DNA of 64,000 bases, taken from positions 27,614 to 91,613 of the forward strand of contig SUXH01000009.1 of NCBI GenBank assembly GCA_015061055.1. The letters are read 5' to 3'. A model generated the notes under the pieces. The model ran no database searches, was not told the origin of the DNA, and was given only the letters and a program-made list of their open reading frames with translations. This stretch comes from Bacteroidales bacterium (GTDB taxonomy: Bacteria > Bacteroidota > Bacteroidia > Bacteroidales > Muribaculaceae). Position numbers and translations under genes: made by a program. Shown here piece by piece: positions 10,143 to 18,961 of the stretch; position 1 is the first letter of the stretch, and each line of letters starts with the position of its first letter.

Positions 10143-10546
10143 AGTTGTTCCTCCTGCTTGTTATTTTCCTTCTCCACAATAGCAATTATTTTATCCATCA
10201 AAGCCTGCATTTTGGTGTTGATGGTATCGTAGTCGGCTATTTCATCGCTTAGGTATACAAAAGCCACTTTAATTGATTTACCCTGTTTGTTGAGGATAGG
10301 AGTAAGTCGGTTTCTATTGAGGCGATAAGCCTCACGCACTCTGCGTCGCAAGAGGACGCGTTTCACCGCTTTGCGTATTTTCTTTTTTGGGATAGTGATA
10401 AGAAATTGAGTTGGAGCGTTTTCAGCCGAAATGGTGAAGGCAGCTCTCAGCGGATAGCATATAGCCGACTTTCCGCCCTGAAAAATATTGTTGATTGCAG
10501 TGCGGCTACAAAGTTTTTCGTATTTATAAAGTCGGTTACCTGTCAT
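10139..10546 (-). CDS. rnpA: ribonuclease P protein component
   Basis: 135 residues. It has the [18 protein letters not shown]-terminus and the basic RNR-type helix [21 protein letters not shown] that binds RNase P RNA. It assists 5' maturation of pre-tRNAs. It overlaps yidD by 4 bp and has its own -7 element just upstream, so it starts a new transcript after the hemD terminator. The acidic or polar C-terminal tail (about 100-135) is longer than in enterobacterial RnpA. Confidence 0.95.
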   Translation of the reverse strand: MTGNRLYKYEKLCSRTAINNIFQGGKSAICYPLRAAFTISAENAPTQFLITIPKKKIRKAVKRVLLRRRVREAYRLNRNRLTPILNKQGKSIKVAFVYLSDEIADYDTINTKMQALMDKIIAIVEKENNKQEEQL

Positions 10547-10569
10547 TATGTATGAATGATTTTCTTTTG

Positions 10570-10577
10570 CAAAAGTA
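10570..10577 (-). promoter_or_regulatory. -7 promoter element for rnpA-yidD-tatD
   Basis: Read on the minus strand the site is TACTTTTG, an exact TAnnTTTG match, 24 bp before the rnpA ATG. It sits against the hemD terminator. No good TTG lies at the usual upstream distance. Confidence 0.6.
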
Positions 10578-10584
10578 AGAAAAG

Positions 10585-10616
10585 AAACAGAGATGGAGAA
10601 ATCTCCATCTCTGTTT
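10585..10616 (-). terminator. intrinsic terminator after hemD
   Basis: AAACAGAGATGGAGA (10585-10599) is the inverse of TCTCCATCTCTGTTT (10602-10616). On the minus strand it is followed by a T-rich tract (CTTTTCTTAC). It is a very stable 13-15 bp stem separating hemD from rnpA. Confidence 0.85.
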
Positions 10617-10641
10617 TATGCTGATTTTAGGTAAAAACGTG

Positions 10642-11391
10642 TTAATCTTGTACTTGTTTTTTCAAGAAAGCATCGAGCGCATCGGTCATCGAGCGATATT
10701 CGGCAGTCGGAGCTTCGAGATCGAGACGTAATCCGGCGTCTTTTACCGATTTGGCTGTTGATGGTCCGAATGCACTGATTGTAATGTCGCCTTGTTCGAA
10801 ATCAGGGAAATTCTTCTTTAGCGATTCAATACCGGCTGGGCTGAAGAACATAAGCATATCGTAGTCGAATGCTTCGTCTTCGGTAAAATCGTTGCTCACT
10901 GTGCGATACATCACAGCCGGAGTGTAAGGAACGTTAGCTTCGTCCATAGCTGCAAAATTGTTCATATTAGCATCGGCAGCAATAGGAAGTAGGAACTTTT
11001 CCTTTATATGCTTTGTAATAGCAGGCATAACGTCTTCTATTTTGCCCGATTTGCCAAAGAAGATTTTGCGTTTGCGATATACTATGTATTTTTGCAGATA
11101 GAGTGCTATTGCCTCAGTAGTGCAAAAGTACTTTGTTGTGTCAGGAATCGATACACGAGTTTCTTCGCAAAGGCGGAAAAAGTGGTCGATAGCAGTTCTT
11201 GCTGTGAAGATTATTGCTGAAAAATCGGCAATAGATATTTTCTGTTGGCGGAATTCTTTCGAGCACAAACCTTCCACTTTTATGAAAGGACGGAATACAA
11301 TATCAACTCCGTATTTGGCTGCGATGTCATAGTATGGCGATTTTTCAGATGAAGGTTTCGGTTGGGAAACCAGTATTTTCTTAATACTCAC
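10642..11391 (-). CDS. hemD: uroporphyrinogen-III synthase
   Basis: 249 residues, the usual length. It has the N-terminal ILVSQPKP segment, the IIFTARTAIDHFF motif, and a second half with MLMFFSPAGIESL..ISAFGPSTAKSVKDAGL, the two-lobed HemD pattern. It cyclises hydroxymethylbilane to uroporphyrinogen III in tetrapyrrole synthesis. A GTG start is used; there is no ATG in a suitable place. The gene follows the DUF4271 gene by 18 bp, a linkage common in Bacteroidales. Confidence 0.87.
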   Translation of the reverse strand: MSIKKILVSQPKPSSEKSPYYDIAAKYGVDIVFRPFIKVEGLCSKEFRQQKISIADFSAIIFTARTAIDHFFRLCEETRVSIPDTTKYFCTTEAIALYLQKYIVYRKRKIFFGKSGKIEDVMPAITKHIKEKFLLPIAADANMNNFAAMDEANVPYTPAVMYRTVSNDFTEDEAFDYDMLMFFSPAGIESLKKNFPDFEQGDITISAFGPSTAKSVKDAGLRLDLEAPTAEYRSMTDALDAFLKKQVQD

Positions 11392-11409
11392 GATAATACT
11401 GTTTTGCTT

Positions 11410-12150
11410 CTAAATTGTTTTACACAAATTAAATGCTCCGGCACATATTAAAAATACCGGAACAATTTCAACGGTGCAAAGGTACAAAATAAAATAGATA
11501 TACGAATCAAAATTATTAAAAAAAATCCTAAAACCTTTGATAATGAATATAATTCGTGTGATGAAATAGGCTATAATGGACAAAATAATCATTATGAAAA
11601 TTATAGAGGGATACAACAGACTGATGAATACAGCGGGCGAAAGTAATAACCCGAGAATAGCTTGTGAGGACTTGAATCCGTCGAGCCACAGGCGTGTATC
11701 TTCGTTGCTCCGGGCAAAAGTGAATCCCAATATATGAAACAGTAATAGTTGCGCCAGGAAAAACACACCATAAAGCAATGTAAGGAATGCCACTGCTTTA
11801 AACACGTGATGCGATATTTGCAATTCAGGATGCCAATAATCTATACCCAAATACAGCGCTAATCCACTCATAATGCAGGTGTTGGCTATCAGTGCTATCA
11901 TCAAGAAAGTTTCTGATGTGGTGTGTATTTCAAATGCATTTTGTCGTTTTCTTATGGAAAACAAGTGGTTAGCTATGTCGGTGATATATTTGTATCCTCC
12001 TTTGAATGCAATAGCAATAAAAAAGAACACAAGCAACACCAATCCCACTGTTCCTGTGTCGTCGAGCGGATTGTTTTTGAATGGCTTACACTCTTTTCCT
12101 TGAGGTAATGCCACGATTGGGGTAGTGTGTGTGTGTTGCTGTTGTGTCAT
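11410..12150 (-). CDS. DUF4271 integral membrane protein
   Basis: 246 residues. A polar N-terminus (about 1-30) is followed by about six to seven hydrophobic segments: VGLVLLVFFFIAIAF, a helix near 85-105, AVAFLTLLYGVFFLAQLLL, LGLLLSPAVFISLLY, IIFIMIILSIIAYFI and a C-terminal helix. The pattern and its position immediately before hemD match the DUF4271 family of Bacteroidota. The function is unknown. It lies between the LOG-family gene (10 bp upstream) and hemD, so these three probably share a transcript. Confidence 0.8.
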   Translation of the reverse strand: MTQQQHTHTTPIVALPQGKECKPFKNNPLDDTGTVGLVLLVFFFIAIAFKGGYKYITDIANHLFSIRKRQNAFEIHTTSETFLMIALIANTCIMSGLALYLGIDYWHPELQISHHVFKAVAFLTLLYGVFFLAQLLLFHILGFTFARSNEDTRLWLDGFKSSQAILGLLLSPAVFISLLYPSIIFIMIILSIIAYFITRIIFIIKGFRIFFNNFDSYIYFILYLCTVEIVPVFLICAGAFNLCKTI

Positions 12151-12160
12151 TATAGGTAGC

Positions 12161-12745
12161 TCAATATTTCGATTCTATCTTGATGGTGATGTCGTGATTG
12201 AGTAGTTGCTCGATGGCTTCTTCGGGAGTGTTGGCAACAATCCACAGCGAAGCGTGTGATTCTTTCATAAATTGCTCATCTATACAGTGTTGTAGCATCG
12301 CCAATAAGTGGTTGTAATAGCCGTTGGTGTTAAGAACTACAATAGGCTTGTCGAATATGCCAAGTTGTCGCCAAGTGATGATTTCGAGAAGTTCCTCAAG
12401 TGTTCCACAGCCACCGGGAAGAGCGATAATAGCATCGGCAAGGTGATTCATAGTTTCTTTTCGTTCGTGCATATCTTCGGTAACTATGGTCTGTGTGAGT
12501 TGAGAGTGGCACCACCCATTATCGACCATAAAACGAGGTATCACCCCTATCACACTGCCATTGTTGTCAAGGCAACCATCGGCTACCGAGCGCATAAGTC
12601 CGCAATTACCGGCTCCACACACGCAAGCAATGTCGTGGTGAGCAAGAAGTGTTCCCAAACGATAGGCGGCATCGTTGTAAACCTTGTCGATGCGTGCGCT
12701 CGAAGCGCAAAACACTGTTATATGATTGTATTTTTTTTCGTTCAT
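12161..12745 (-). CDS. LOG-family protein (TIGR00730; cytokinin riboside 5'-monophosphate phosphoribohydrolase-like)
   Basis: 194 residues with a Rossmann fold. The N-terminus is VFCASSARID, followed by CGAGNCGLM and the diagnostic ALPGGCGTLEELLEIITWRQLG motif (PGGxGTxxE), then KPIVVLNTNGYY. Homologues hydrolyse nucleoside 5'-monophosphates to base and ribose 5-phosphate; they are often misnamed lysine decarboxylases. It is the first gene of the run with DUF4271 and hemD. A TAACTTTG -7 element lies on the minus strand at 12779-12772. Confidence 0.9.
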   Translation of the reverse strand: MNEKKYNHITVFCASSARIDKVYNDAAYRLGTLLAHHDIACVCGAGNCGLMRSVADGCLDNNGSVIGVIPRFMVDNGWCHSQLTQTIVTEDMHERKETMNHLADAIIALPGGCGTLEELLEIITWRQLGIFDKPIVVLNTNGYYNHLLAMLQHCIDEQFMKESHASLWIVANTPEEAIEQLLNHDITIKIESKY

Positions 12746-12789
12746 TAAGTCGGTTTGTCGTTTTCTAATTGCAAAGTTAAGGAGAAAAT

Positions 12790-12820
12790 TTTGTATTGCT
12801 CACAAGTTGAGTTATCTTTG
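12790..12820 (+). promoter_or_regulatory. promoter of dnaX
   Basis: TTTG (12790-12793), a 19-bp spacer and TATCTTTG (12813-12820) match the Bacteroidota vegetative consensus exactly. A minus-strand -7 element for the LOG-family gene (12779-12772) sits next to it, so the two promoters are back to back within 50 bp. Confidence 0.85.
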
Positions 12821-12851
12821 TAAGAAATTTATGTATTAAGAATTTTTTCTT

Positions 12852-14639
12852 ATGAAAAATTATATTGTATCGGCACGAAAATACCGTCCAAGCACGTTTC
12901 GCAGCGTAGTGGGGCAACAGGCTCTCACACACACGCTCAAAGCGGCTATCGACTCGGGGCGATTGGCTCACGCCTATTTGTTCTGTGGTCCGCGAGGTGT
13001 GGGAAAGACATCGTGTGCGCGTATTTTTGCCAAAACCATCAATTGCTTAAACCCCACCCCCGAAGGTGAGGCGTGCAATCAATGTGAGTCTTGTGAGGCT
13101 CTCAACGAGCAACGTTCTTACAATATTGTGGAGCTTGATGCGGCGTCTAACAATTCGGTCGACGACATTCGTGCTCTTACCGAGCAAGTGCGCATACCGC
13201 CACAAATAGGAAAGTATCGTGTGTTTATCATCGACGAGGTGCATATGCTTTCGTCGCAGGCATTCAATGCATTCTTGAAGACCCTCGAAGAACCTCCTGC
13301 ACACGCAATATTCATCCTTGCTACTACCGAGAAGCATAAAGTTATTCCTACAATCTTGTCGCGTTGTCAAATCTATGATTTCTCGCGTATTACAGTGCAG
13401 GATATTGTGGAACAATTACAATATATAGCTTCACAAGAAGGGATAACAGCCGAACCTACAGCACTAAATGTGATAGCTCAGAAAGCCGATGGAGCAATGC
13501 GTGATGCTTTGTCGATTTTCGACCAAGTGGCGGCATCTTCACAAGGTAATATCACTTATCAGTCCACTATCGACAACCTTAACGTACTCGATCACGACTA
13601 TTATTTTAAGCTCGTTGATGCATTTATGGCTGTAGATGTGCCACAAGCATTGCTTATCTATAAAGATATCCGAGATAAAGGGTTTGATTCGTTGTTTTTC
13701 ATAAATGGTCTTGGCGAGCATATCCGTAATCTTATGGTAGCTGCTACTCCTGCCACAAAATGCCTTCTCGAAACGACCGAAGAAGTGGCTAACCAATTTG
13801 TTGTGCAAGGGACAAAACTTACACCGCAATTTTTCTATCGTGCCCTCGATTTGTGTAACAAGTGCGACCTCGACTATCGTACTGCTACCAACAAGCAATT
13901 GCTTGTAGAACTCACTTTGATAAAACTTTGTCAGCTTTTTGATAAAGATACCCCATTGCCTGCTGGCGGTGATGGTGGTACAGATACATTGCGTAAAGTT
14001 GAACCTGTGAAACGACAAGGTTCAGTGGCTAAGGCACAATCAGTTCAAACTCCTGTGGCTGCATCACAGCCCGTAGCGACTACGGTTGCACCTATAGCGT
14101 CAGCAACCCCTACTCCTACTCAACAGCCGGTATCGGCTCCCACGATATCACACGTGCCTGTTATCGAGACTGAAACCAAGCGCGTTGTGAATAGAGTTCC
14201 TCGCATACTTATCAATGCTCGAAATGCAAGGGGAGGTAATACATCGGAAACAACAAATAAGATTATACAACAACGTACCAAAGCTTACACAGAAGAGGCT
14301 TTATATGAAGCATGGCATAAATTTATAGAGTTGCATCCGCGTGAGCAGATTATAATCAATACTATGCGCTGTTCGTTGCCACGTAGGATTTCGGACGATA
14401 TGTATGAGATCGAGGTGGAAAATCAAGTGCAAGTAGAGTCGTTCAATGCACATAAGACCAATATTATGACATTTTTGCGCGATAGCATTGAGAACGATAT
14501 GCTTGTTATCAATGTAAAAATTAATCCGTATATTGAGCGCCCTAAATTTTGGACTCCTCAAGAGATTTTCGCCTCAATCAAGGAGTATAATCCTTACTTA
14601 GAGAAATTTATTGATGATTTCGACCTTGCTTTAGGATAA
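12852..14639 (+). CDS. dnaX: DNA polymerase III subunit gamma/tau
   Basis: 595 residues. The AAA+ clamp-loader domain has Walker A GPRGVGKTS (about residues 45-53), a four-cysteine zinc module (CLNP..CNQCESC) and Walker B with IIDEVHMLS. The sensor 1 region is LATTEKHKVIPTILSRCQIYDF. A Pro/Thr/Ala/Gln-rich linker (about 370-450) leads to a tau-like C-terminal domain (about 475-595). It loads the beta clamp and couples the replicase to the helicase. There is no obvious slippery frameshift site for a separate gamma form. It is monocistronic by position. Confidence 0.96.
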   Translation: MKNYIVSARKYRPSTFRSVVGQQALTHTLKAAIDSGRLAHAYLFCGPRGVGKTSCARIFAKTINCLNPTPEGEACNQCESCEALNEQRSYNIVELDAASNNSVDDIRALTEQVRIPPQIGKYRVFIIDEVHMLSSQAFNAFLKTLEEPPAHAIFILATTEKHKVIPTILSRCQIYDFSRITVQDIVEQLQYIASQEGITAEPTALNVIAQKADGAMRDALSIFDQVAASSQGNITYQSTIDNLNVLDHDYYFKLVDAFMAVDVPQALLIYKDIRDKGFDSLFFINGLGEHIRNLMVAATPATKCLLETTEEVANQFVVQGTKLTPQFFYRALDLCNKCDLDYRTATNKQLLVELTLIKLCQLFDKDTPLPAGGDGGTDTLRKVEPVKRQGSVAKAQSVQTPVAASQPVATTVAPIASATPTPTQQPVSAPTISHVPVIETETKRVVNRVPRILINARNARGGNTSETTNKIIQQRTKAYTEEALYEAWHKFIELHPREQIIINTMRCSLPRRISDDMYEIEVENQVQVESFNAHKTNIMTFLRDSIENDMLVINVKINPYIERPKFWTPQEIFASIKEYNPYLEKFIDDFDLALG

Positions 14640-14671
14640 GCAATCGTATTGTTGAATGCGATATATATAAC

Positions 14672-14818
14672 AGCCCGGCGCAGAGCAAAGCGACACGCCG
14701 ACGTAGAGATGTCGGATAAGCGCACGCCCGCAGGGCATCATCTGTGGTAACCGGGTGCTTCAGCGCCCGGAGAGGAGCATAAACACAAGAGAGTGTGCCG
14801 TTTAGGTACACCGCTTAT
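14672..14818. repeat. GC-rich multi-hairpin intergenic element
   Basis: This stretch is much richer in G+C than its surroundings and encodes no convincing protein. It contains successive palindromes: CGGCG/CGCCG (14676-14680 with 14696-14700), CCGAC/GTCGG (14698-14702 with 14711-14715), GCCC/GGGC (14726-14736), and a 20-bp hairpin with 9 pairs, CCGGGTGCT/AGCGCCCGG (14751-14770). The whole intergenic gap is 14640-14993. It looks like a dispersed REP-like repeat, which is an inference; only one copy is in this window. Confidence 0.5.
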
Positions 14819-14867
14819 ACACCCCTACAAAAAACCTTCTGCGTAGATTATTCCGTTGGTATCCTAT

Positions 14868-14966
14868 CTAATAAATACCAAAGGCATTCCACTGCATATT
14901 AACCGAGCTACCACACCTCGCCAACAGCATCACGACACCCAATATTATTCCCACAAGTCCTTTCAT
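14868..14966 (-). CDS. candidate 32-residue small membrane protein
   Basis: A short frame opens with ATG at 14966 and encodes Met-Lys, a hydrophobic stretch (GLVGIILGVVMLLA), then RCGSS and a polar end. A perfect -7 element TACCTTTG (minus strand 14979-14972) ends only five bases before the ATG, so any transcript would be nearly leaderless. No convincing TTG lies at the usual distance. Function unknown; it may be chance. Confidence 0.3.
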   Translation of the reverse strand: MKGLVGIILGVVMLLARCGSSVNMQWNAFGIY

Positions 14967-14993
14967 AAACACAAAGGTAAGAAATGTTCTCAA

Positions 14994-16943
14994 CTATGAA
15001 TTAATTTTCAATTTGTTGTGGTTCATTCGTTGCATATATTGCTGAATGATGGCTTGCAAAAGGTGTTCCATTGCAGGTTGTTCGGAACGTGTGTCTATGA
15101 TATTGTTGCGTAGCAGAGGGTCATTTCGATAATCGTATACTGCACGAGTATTTTTTCCGTCGAACTGCAATAATAAGTCACCTTGAACAAGTTGGTAGAT
15201 GCCATTGATATAGTTCACAGCAAAAGTTTTGTGTGCAGGAGTTGTGAAAAGGTCGTTACCAAAAGCGAGATATGGTTCATTCTTTCCAAGATAGCTCAAA
15301 ATGGTAGGGTAGATGTCGATTTGTTGTGCAACTACGTCGGTACGCAACGATGGTGCAAGTGAGCCGTCGGGAGTATAGAATATTATAGGCACTTCAAATA
15401 GTCCGAGGTCGGTTTTGTATTTGTCGGTTACCGATAGGTTGGTGTGGTCGGCAGTGATAACGAAAAGAGTGTTGCGATACCAAGGCATAGTCTTTACGCG
15501 ATTGAAAAATTGGCGCAACGAATAATCGGTGTAGCGTACACATTTATGCATAGGATTGTTGTTGTCCTCAGGGAATGTGTCGACATACTGTTCCGGAATC
15601 TTGTAGGGATGGTGTGATGATGCAGTGAAGAGTGTGGCAAGGAAAGGTTGCTTAGACACTTCGAGATTGTCGGCAAAAAATTGCATAAACTCTTCGTCCC
15701 AGATAGCCCATTTGCCATCGAAATCGTCCATACCATTGTATTTGTCCGATTTGCAGTATTCATCAAGTCCGTAATAGCTATCATATCCGGTAGCGTGTGT
15801 GAATGCTTTAAACCCAAGAGTGATGTTGTGCCCGCCATGGAAATAGGTTGAGAAATAGTTGTCTTTACCGAGCTCATAAGCTATACCTCCGAGTTCGTTG
15901 AGCGAGGCGGGTGTAAGGAAGAATGTTTCGACAAAATGTGGTATTCCCGAAAGTATTGAAGGCATAGCGTCCATACTCTTGCGTCCGTTGGCAAAAGAGT
16001 ATTTGAATGTGAGCGATTGCCCTGCTATCGAGTCGAGGAAAGGTGTATATCCTTTACCTTCGTTGTAGTAACCAATATATTCTTTCCCGATGCTTTCAAG
16101 AATGATTATTACCACGTTTTTATTAGAGTTTTTTCCAAGAGAATCGGCTACGACGGTAGGGCGATGTTCCGGTGTGTAGGTGAGATTCATTTCCTCGTCG
16201 GTCATATAGTTAGGAATTTCAAATACCTTTTTGCCGAGTGTACGAATTACCGAAAACGGTGTGTTGAGAACCAAGGCTGTTTCGATAGGGCGGTTCACAT
16301 ATTCGTTGGCATTGCTGATAGTGATAGGGCGAGTACCGGCTGTGATACTGCCACGCACTCCCACAATAGCGATAGGGATGAGCAGAATGAGCGAAACTCC
16401 TTGTGTGGTGTAATATCTCCACTTGGTGGTAGAAACGCTTGCAGATGGCTTTAAAAACGCTTTCCACATAAGTGCTATTATTATGATAAATGCTGCTGTG
16501 AGATACCAATGTGTAATCAACTCGCTACCGACGATTGAGAGTAGGTTGCCTTCGTTGGCAAATTCGCTGAACACAGTGGCAGTGGAGCGTCGACCTGTGT
16601 AGGTGAAATACACAGCGTCGGCAAGGTTTGAGGCGATTGCAATGCCATTAGGCACAATATACACCCATTTGAGGAATTTGTGGAATCTTTCATTCTCTTT
16701 CAAGTGGAAAGGTAATAGCAGTAACACAAGATACAGAGCATTAACATAGATAATTGTGCTTGTGTCGAATACTAACGAGCCTCGCAACATATTTGTCGCC
16801 AACTCCCATGACATATAAGGGGCAAAACTGCTCCAATTCTCAATAAAATATATAACTCTTGTGAGCATCATTGCAATAAATGCAATAGCAATGTTCACTG
16901 CCCCTACAAAGAGAGGAGATTTAAATAGATTCTTCGAATTCAT
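14994..16943 (-). CDS. LTA synthase family sulfatase-fold membrane protein (second of a tandem pair)
   Basis: 649 residues. About five N-terminal membrane helices (1-200) precede a periplasmic alkaline-phosphatase/sulfatase-fold domain. Signatures are NVVIIILESIGKEY (metal and nucleophile region), GRKSMDAMPSILSGIP, FHGGHN and VITADHTN (metal site). Family members include LtaS and OpgB; they transfer phosphoglycerol or phosphoethanolamine from lipids to glycans. The substrate is unknown here, since Bacteroidota have no classical lipoteichoic acid. It starts 10 bp after the paralogue, so the two form an operon. Confidence 0.85.
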   Translation of the reverse strand: MNSKNLFKSPLFVGAVNIAIAFIAMMLTRVIYFIENWSSFAPYMSWELATNMLRGSLVFDTSTIIYVNALYLVLLLLPFHLKENERFHKFLKWVYIVPNGIAIASNLADAVYFTYTGRRSTATVFSEFANEGNLLSIVGSELITHWYLTAAFIIIIALMWKAFLKPSASVSTTKWRYYTTQGVSLILLIPIAIVGVRGSITAGTRPITISNANEYVNRPIETALVLNTPFSVIRTLGKKVFEIPNYMTDEEMNLTYTPEHRPTVVADSLGKNSNKNVVIIILESIGKEYIGYYNEGKGYTPFLDSIAGQSLTFKYSFANGRKSMDAMPSILSGIPHFVETFFLTPASLNELGGIAYELGKDNYFSTYFHGGHNITLGFKAFTHATGYDSYYGLDEYCKSDKYNGMDDFDGKWAIWDEEFMQFFADNLEVSKQPFLATLFTASSHHPYKIPEQYVDTFPEDNNNPMHKCVRYTDYSLRQFFNRVKTMPWYRNTLFVITADHTNLSVTDKYKTDLGLFEVPIIFYTPDGSLAPSLRTDVVAQQIDIYPTILSYLGKNEPYLAFGNDLFTTPAHKTFAVNYINGIYQLVQGDLLLQFDGKNTRAVYDYRNDPLLRNNIIDTRSEQPAMEHLLQAIIQQYMQRMNHNKLKINS

Positions 16944-16953
16944 AAAGAGTGAA

Positions 16954-18903
16954 TTATTCTTTTACTACAAGGTTGTCGGTGTTCATTCGTTGCATATAGC
17001 TTTGAATGATTGCTTGCAATTTGTGTTCCATTGTCGATTGTTCGGGACGTGTGCCGAGAAGGTTGTTGCGAAGCAAGCGGTCGGTTGTGATGTCGTACAC
17101 CCCGATAGCCTTAGTGCCGTCGTGTTGTAATAACAATCCGTCGTTCACATACTGATACACACCATTGATATAGTTTACAGCAAAGTCTTTGCCTTCGGGG
17201 TTGTTGAAAAGGTCTATACCAAACGAAATATAAGGTTTATCGTAACCAAGATAATTAAGTACAGTAGGCATTATGTCGATTTGCTGTGCAATAATGTTGT
17301 CATAATAAGCCGGTGTGAGGGTAGTGTCACCCGGAGCATAAAATATTATCGGCACTTCGAATAATCCGAGTTCGGTGAGATATTCGGGGTGATGTGCTTC
17401 ATTGGTGTGGTCGGCTGTGATAACAAACAGTGTATTGTTGTACCAAGGTTGAGTTTTAATGTTGTCGAAGAATCGACGCAACGACATATCGCTGTAAGCA
17501 ACGCACTTCTCAATAAGTACTTTTCCTTCGGGGAATTGTTCTTTGTATCGTTCGGGGACTACATAAGGGTGATGTGATGAAGCAGTGAAAACCGATGTCA
17601 TAAAAGGAGTGGTGAAAGTGTTCATTTTATCGGCATAGAATTGCAGAAACTCTTCGTCCCATAAAGCCCAAGTGCCGTCGTAGTGCTCCGGTTGATAATA
17701 TCCGTCGGCACGATATTCGTCCATTCCGTAGTAGTCCTTGAATCCGGCAGCGCGAGCATAGGCCTCAAAACCCATTGATCCGTTGGGAGCACCATGGAAG
17801 AATGCTGTATAATATCCCTTATTGTTAAGCTCTCCGGCAATACTGCTCACCTTGTTGAGCGAAGCCGGAGTGAGGAAGAATGGTTCGATAAACATAGGTA
17901 TCCCTGAAAGCACCGATGGCATACCGTCGATGCTCTTGCGCCCATTGCTGAATGAGTAGCGATAGGTAATACCTTGTTGTGCGATGGAGTCGAGGAATGG
18001 CATATATCCGGGGTATTCTTCGGGGCGTTCGTGGCGGTTGAGCCATGCGCTATATTCCTTGCCGAAACTTTCCATTATCAGCACTACAACGTTACGAGGA
18101 GAGAACTGTGTGCTGTCGCCGGGAAGGTGTAGAGGGGAGAATGTGGCATTCATTTCCTCGTCGGGCATATAGGAGGGAATCTCAAATGCTTTTTTGTCGA
18201 TTGTGCGAATGATAGAGAACGGAGTGTTGAGCACAACCGCTGTTTCGATAGGGCGGTTTACATATTGATTGGCATTGCTGAGGGTGATAGGGCGTACTGC
18301 TTTCCCTACACCGCCACGAATACCTATTACACTCAGTGCTATTGCTATTATAAAAGTAATGGTTTGGGTGATATAATAAGCTGTTTTGCTTGACGAAGAT
18401 TGTTCTTTTGGTGTGCGGTATAACTTCCACATACCCCAAATTATCAATGCAAATATAACGATGAGATACCAATGATTGAGTGTTTCTTTTAGAAAAATTC
18501 CGGCTAAGTTGCTCTCGTTGGAAAATTCGCTAAACACAGTGGCTGTGGAGCGTCGACCTGTAAATTGGAAGTACACAGAATCGGCTAAGTTGGAAGCAAG
18601 TGCTATGGCATTGAGTGTGATATATGTGATTTTGGTGGCTTTATAGTATCCTTGTCGTTCTTTTATGTGTAAGGGGAGTAAAGCCATTAGGATGTAGAGG
18701 CCATTGATATAAAGTAGTGCTGTAGTGTCAAACTTCATACCACCCTGCAACATATCGCAGGCAAGACCGCTATCCATATAGGGAGCAAAATAGCTGTAGT
18801 TGACAAAATAGAATATCACCCTTGCGAGCATAAACACGATAAAAGCAATGGCAACATTACACAACGTACTGCCTATAATGGTTCTAGTGAATTTTTGTAT
18901 CAT
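16954..18903 (-). CDS. LTA synthase family sulfatase-fold membrane protein (first of a tandem pair)
   Basis: 649 residues from the ATG chosen at 18903. The layout is the same as its neighbour: membrane helices, then NVVVLIMESFGKEYSAW, GRKSIDGMPSVLSGIP, FHGAPN and VITADHTN. The longer frame to 18933 begins with TTG inside the -7 promoter element, so it is rejected as the start. The close length and motif match to the downstream gene indicates duplication with later divergence. It probably decorates a periplasmic or lipid-linked glycan with a phospho-group; the acceptor is unknown. Confidence 0.85.
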   Translation of the reverse strand: MIQKFTRTIIGSTLCNVAIAFIVFMLARVIFYFVNYSYFAPYMDSGLACDMLQGGMKFDTTALLYINGLYILMALLPLHIKERQGYYKATKITYITLNAIALASNLADSVYFQFTGRRSTATVFSEFSNESNLAGIFLKETLNHWYLIVIFALIIWGMWKLYRTPKEQSSSSKTAYYITQTITFIIAIALSVIGIRGGVGKAVRPITLSNANQYVNRPIETAVVLNTPFSIIRTIDKKAFEIPSYMPDEEMNATFSPLHLPGDSTQFSPRNVVVLIMESFGKEYSAWLNRHERPEEYPGYMPFLDSIAQQGITYRYSFSNGRKSIDGMPSVLSGIPMFIEPFFLTPASLNKVSSIAGELNNKGYYTAFFHGAPNGSMGFEAYARAAGFKDYYGMDEYRADGYYQPEHYDGTWALWDEEFLQFYADKMNTFTTPFMTSVFTASSHHPYVVPERYKEQFPEGKVLIEKCVAYSDMSLRRFFDNIKTQPWYNNTLFVITADHTNEAHHPEYLTELGLFEVPIIFYAPGDTTLTPAYYDNIIAQQIDIMPTVLNYLGYDKPYISFGIDLFNNPEGKDFAVNYINGVYQYVNDGLLLQHDGTKAIGVYDITTDRLLRNNLLGTRPEQSTMEHKLQAIIQSYMQRMNTDNLVVKE

Positions 18904-18930
18904 AATTGGTAAACGTTTGTTTCGCAGATG

Positions 18931-18938
18931 CAAAATTA
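18931..18938 (-). promoter_or_regulatory. -7 promoter element for the LTA-synthase-like pair
   Basis: TAATTTTG on the minus strand (18938-18931) matches TAnnTTTG, 28 bp before the ATG at 18903. It shows that transcription starts inside the longer reading frame, supporting the downstream ATG. The -33 element is not clear. Confidence 0.6.
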
Positions 18939-18961
18939 AAGTAAATCTTGAGAATAGACAT

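Noticed and set aside
11803..11808. Second CACGTG core that could be parS
   Set aside because: Only the six-base core matches; the flanks do not fit TGTTNCACGTGAAACA. The same holds for CACGTG at 44251.
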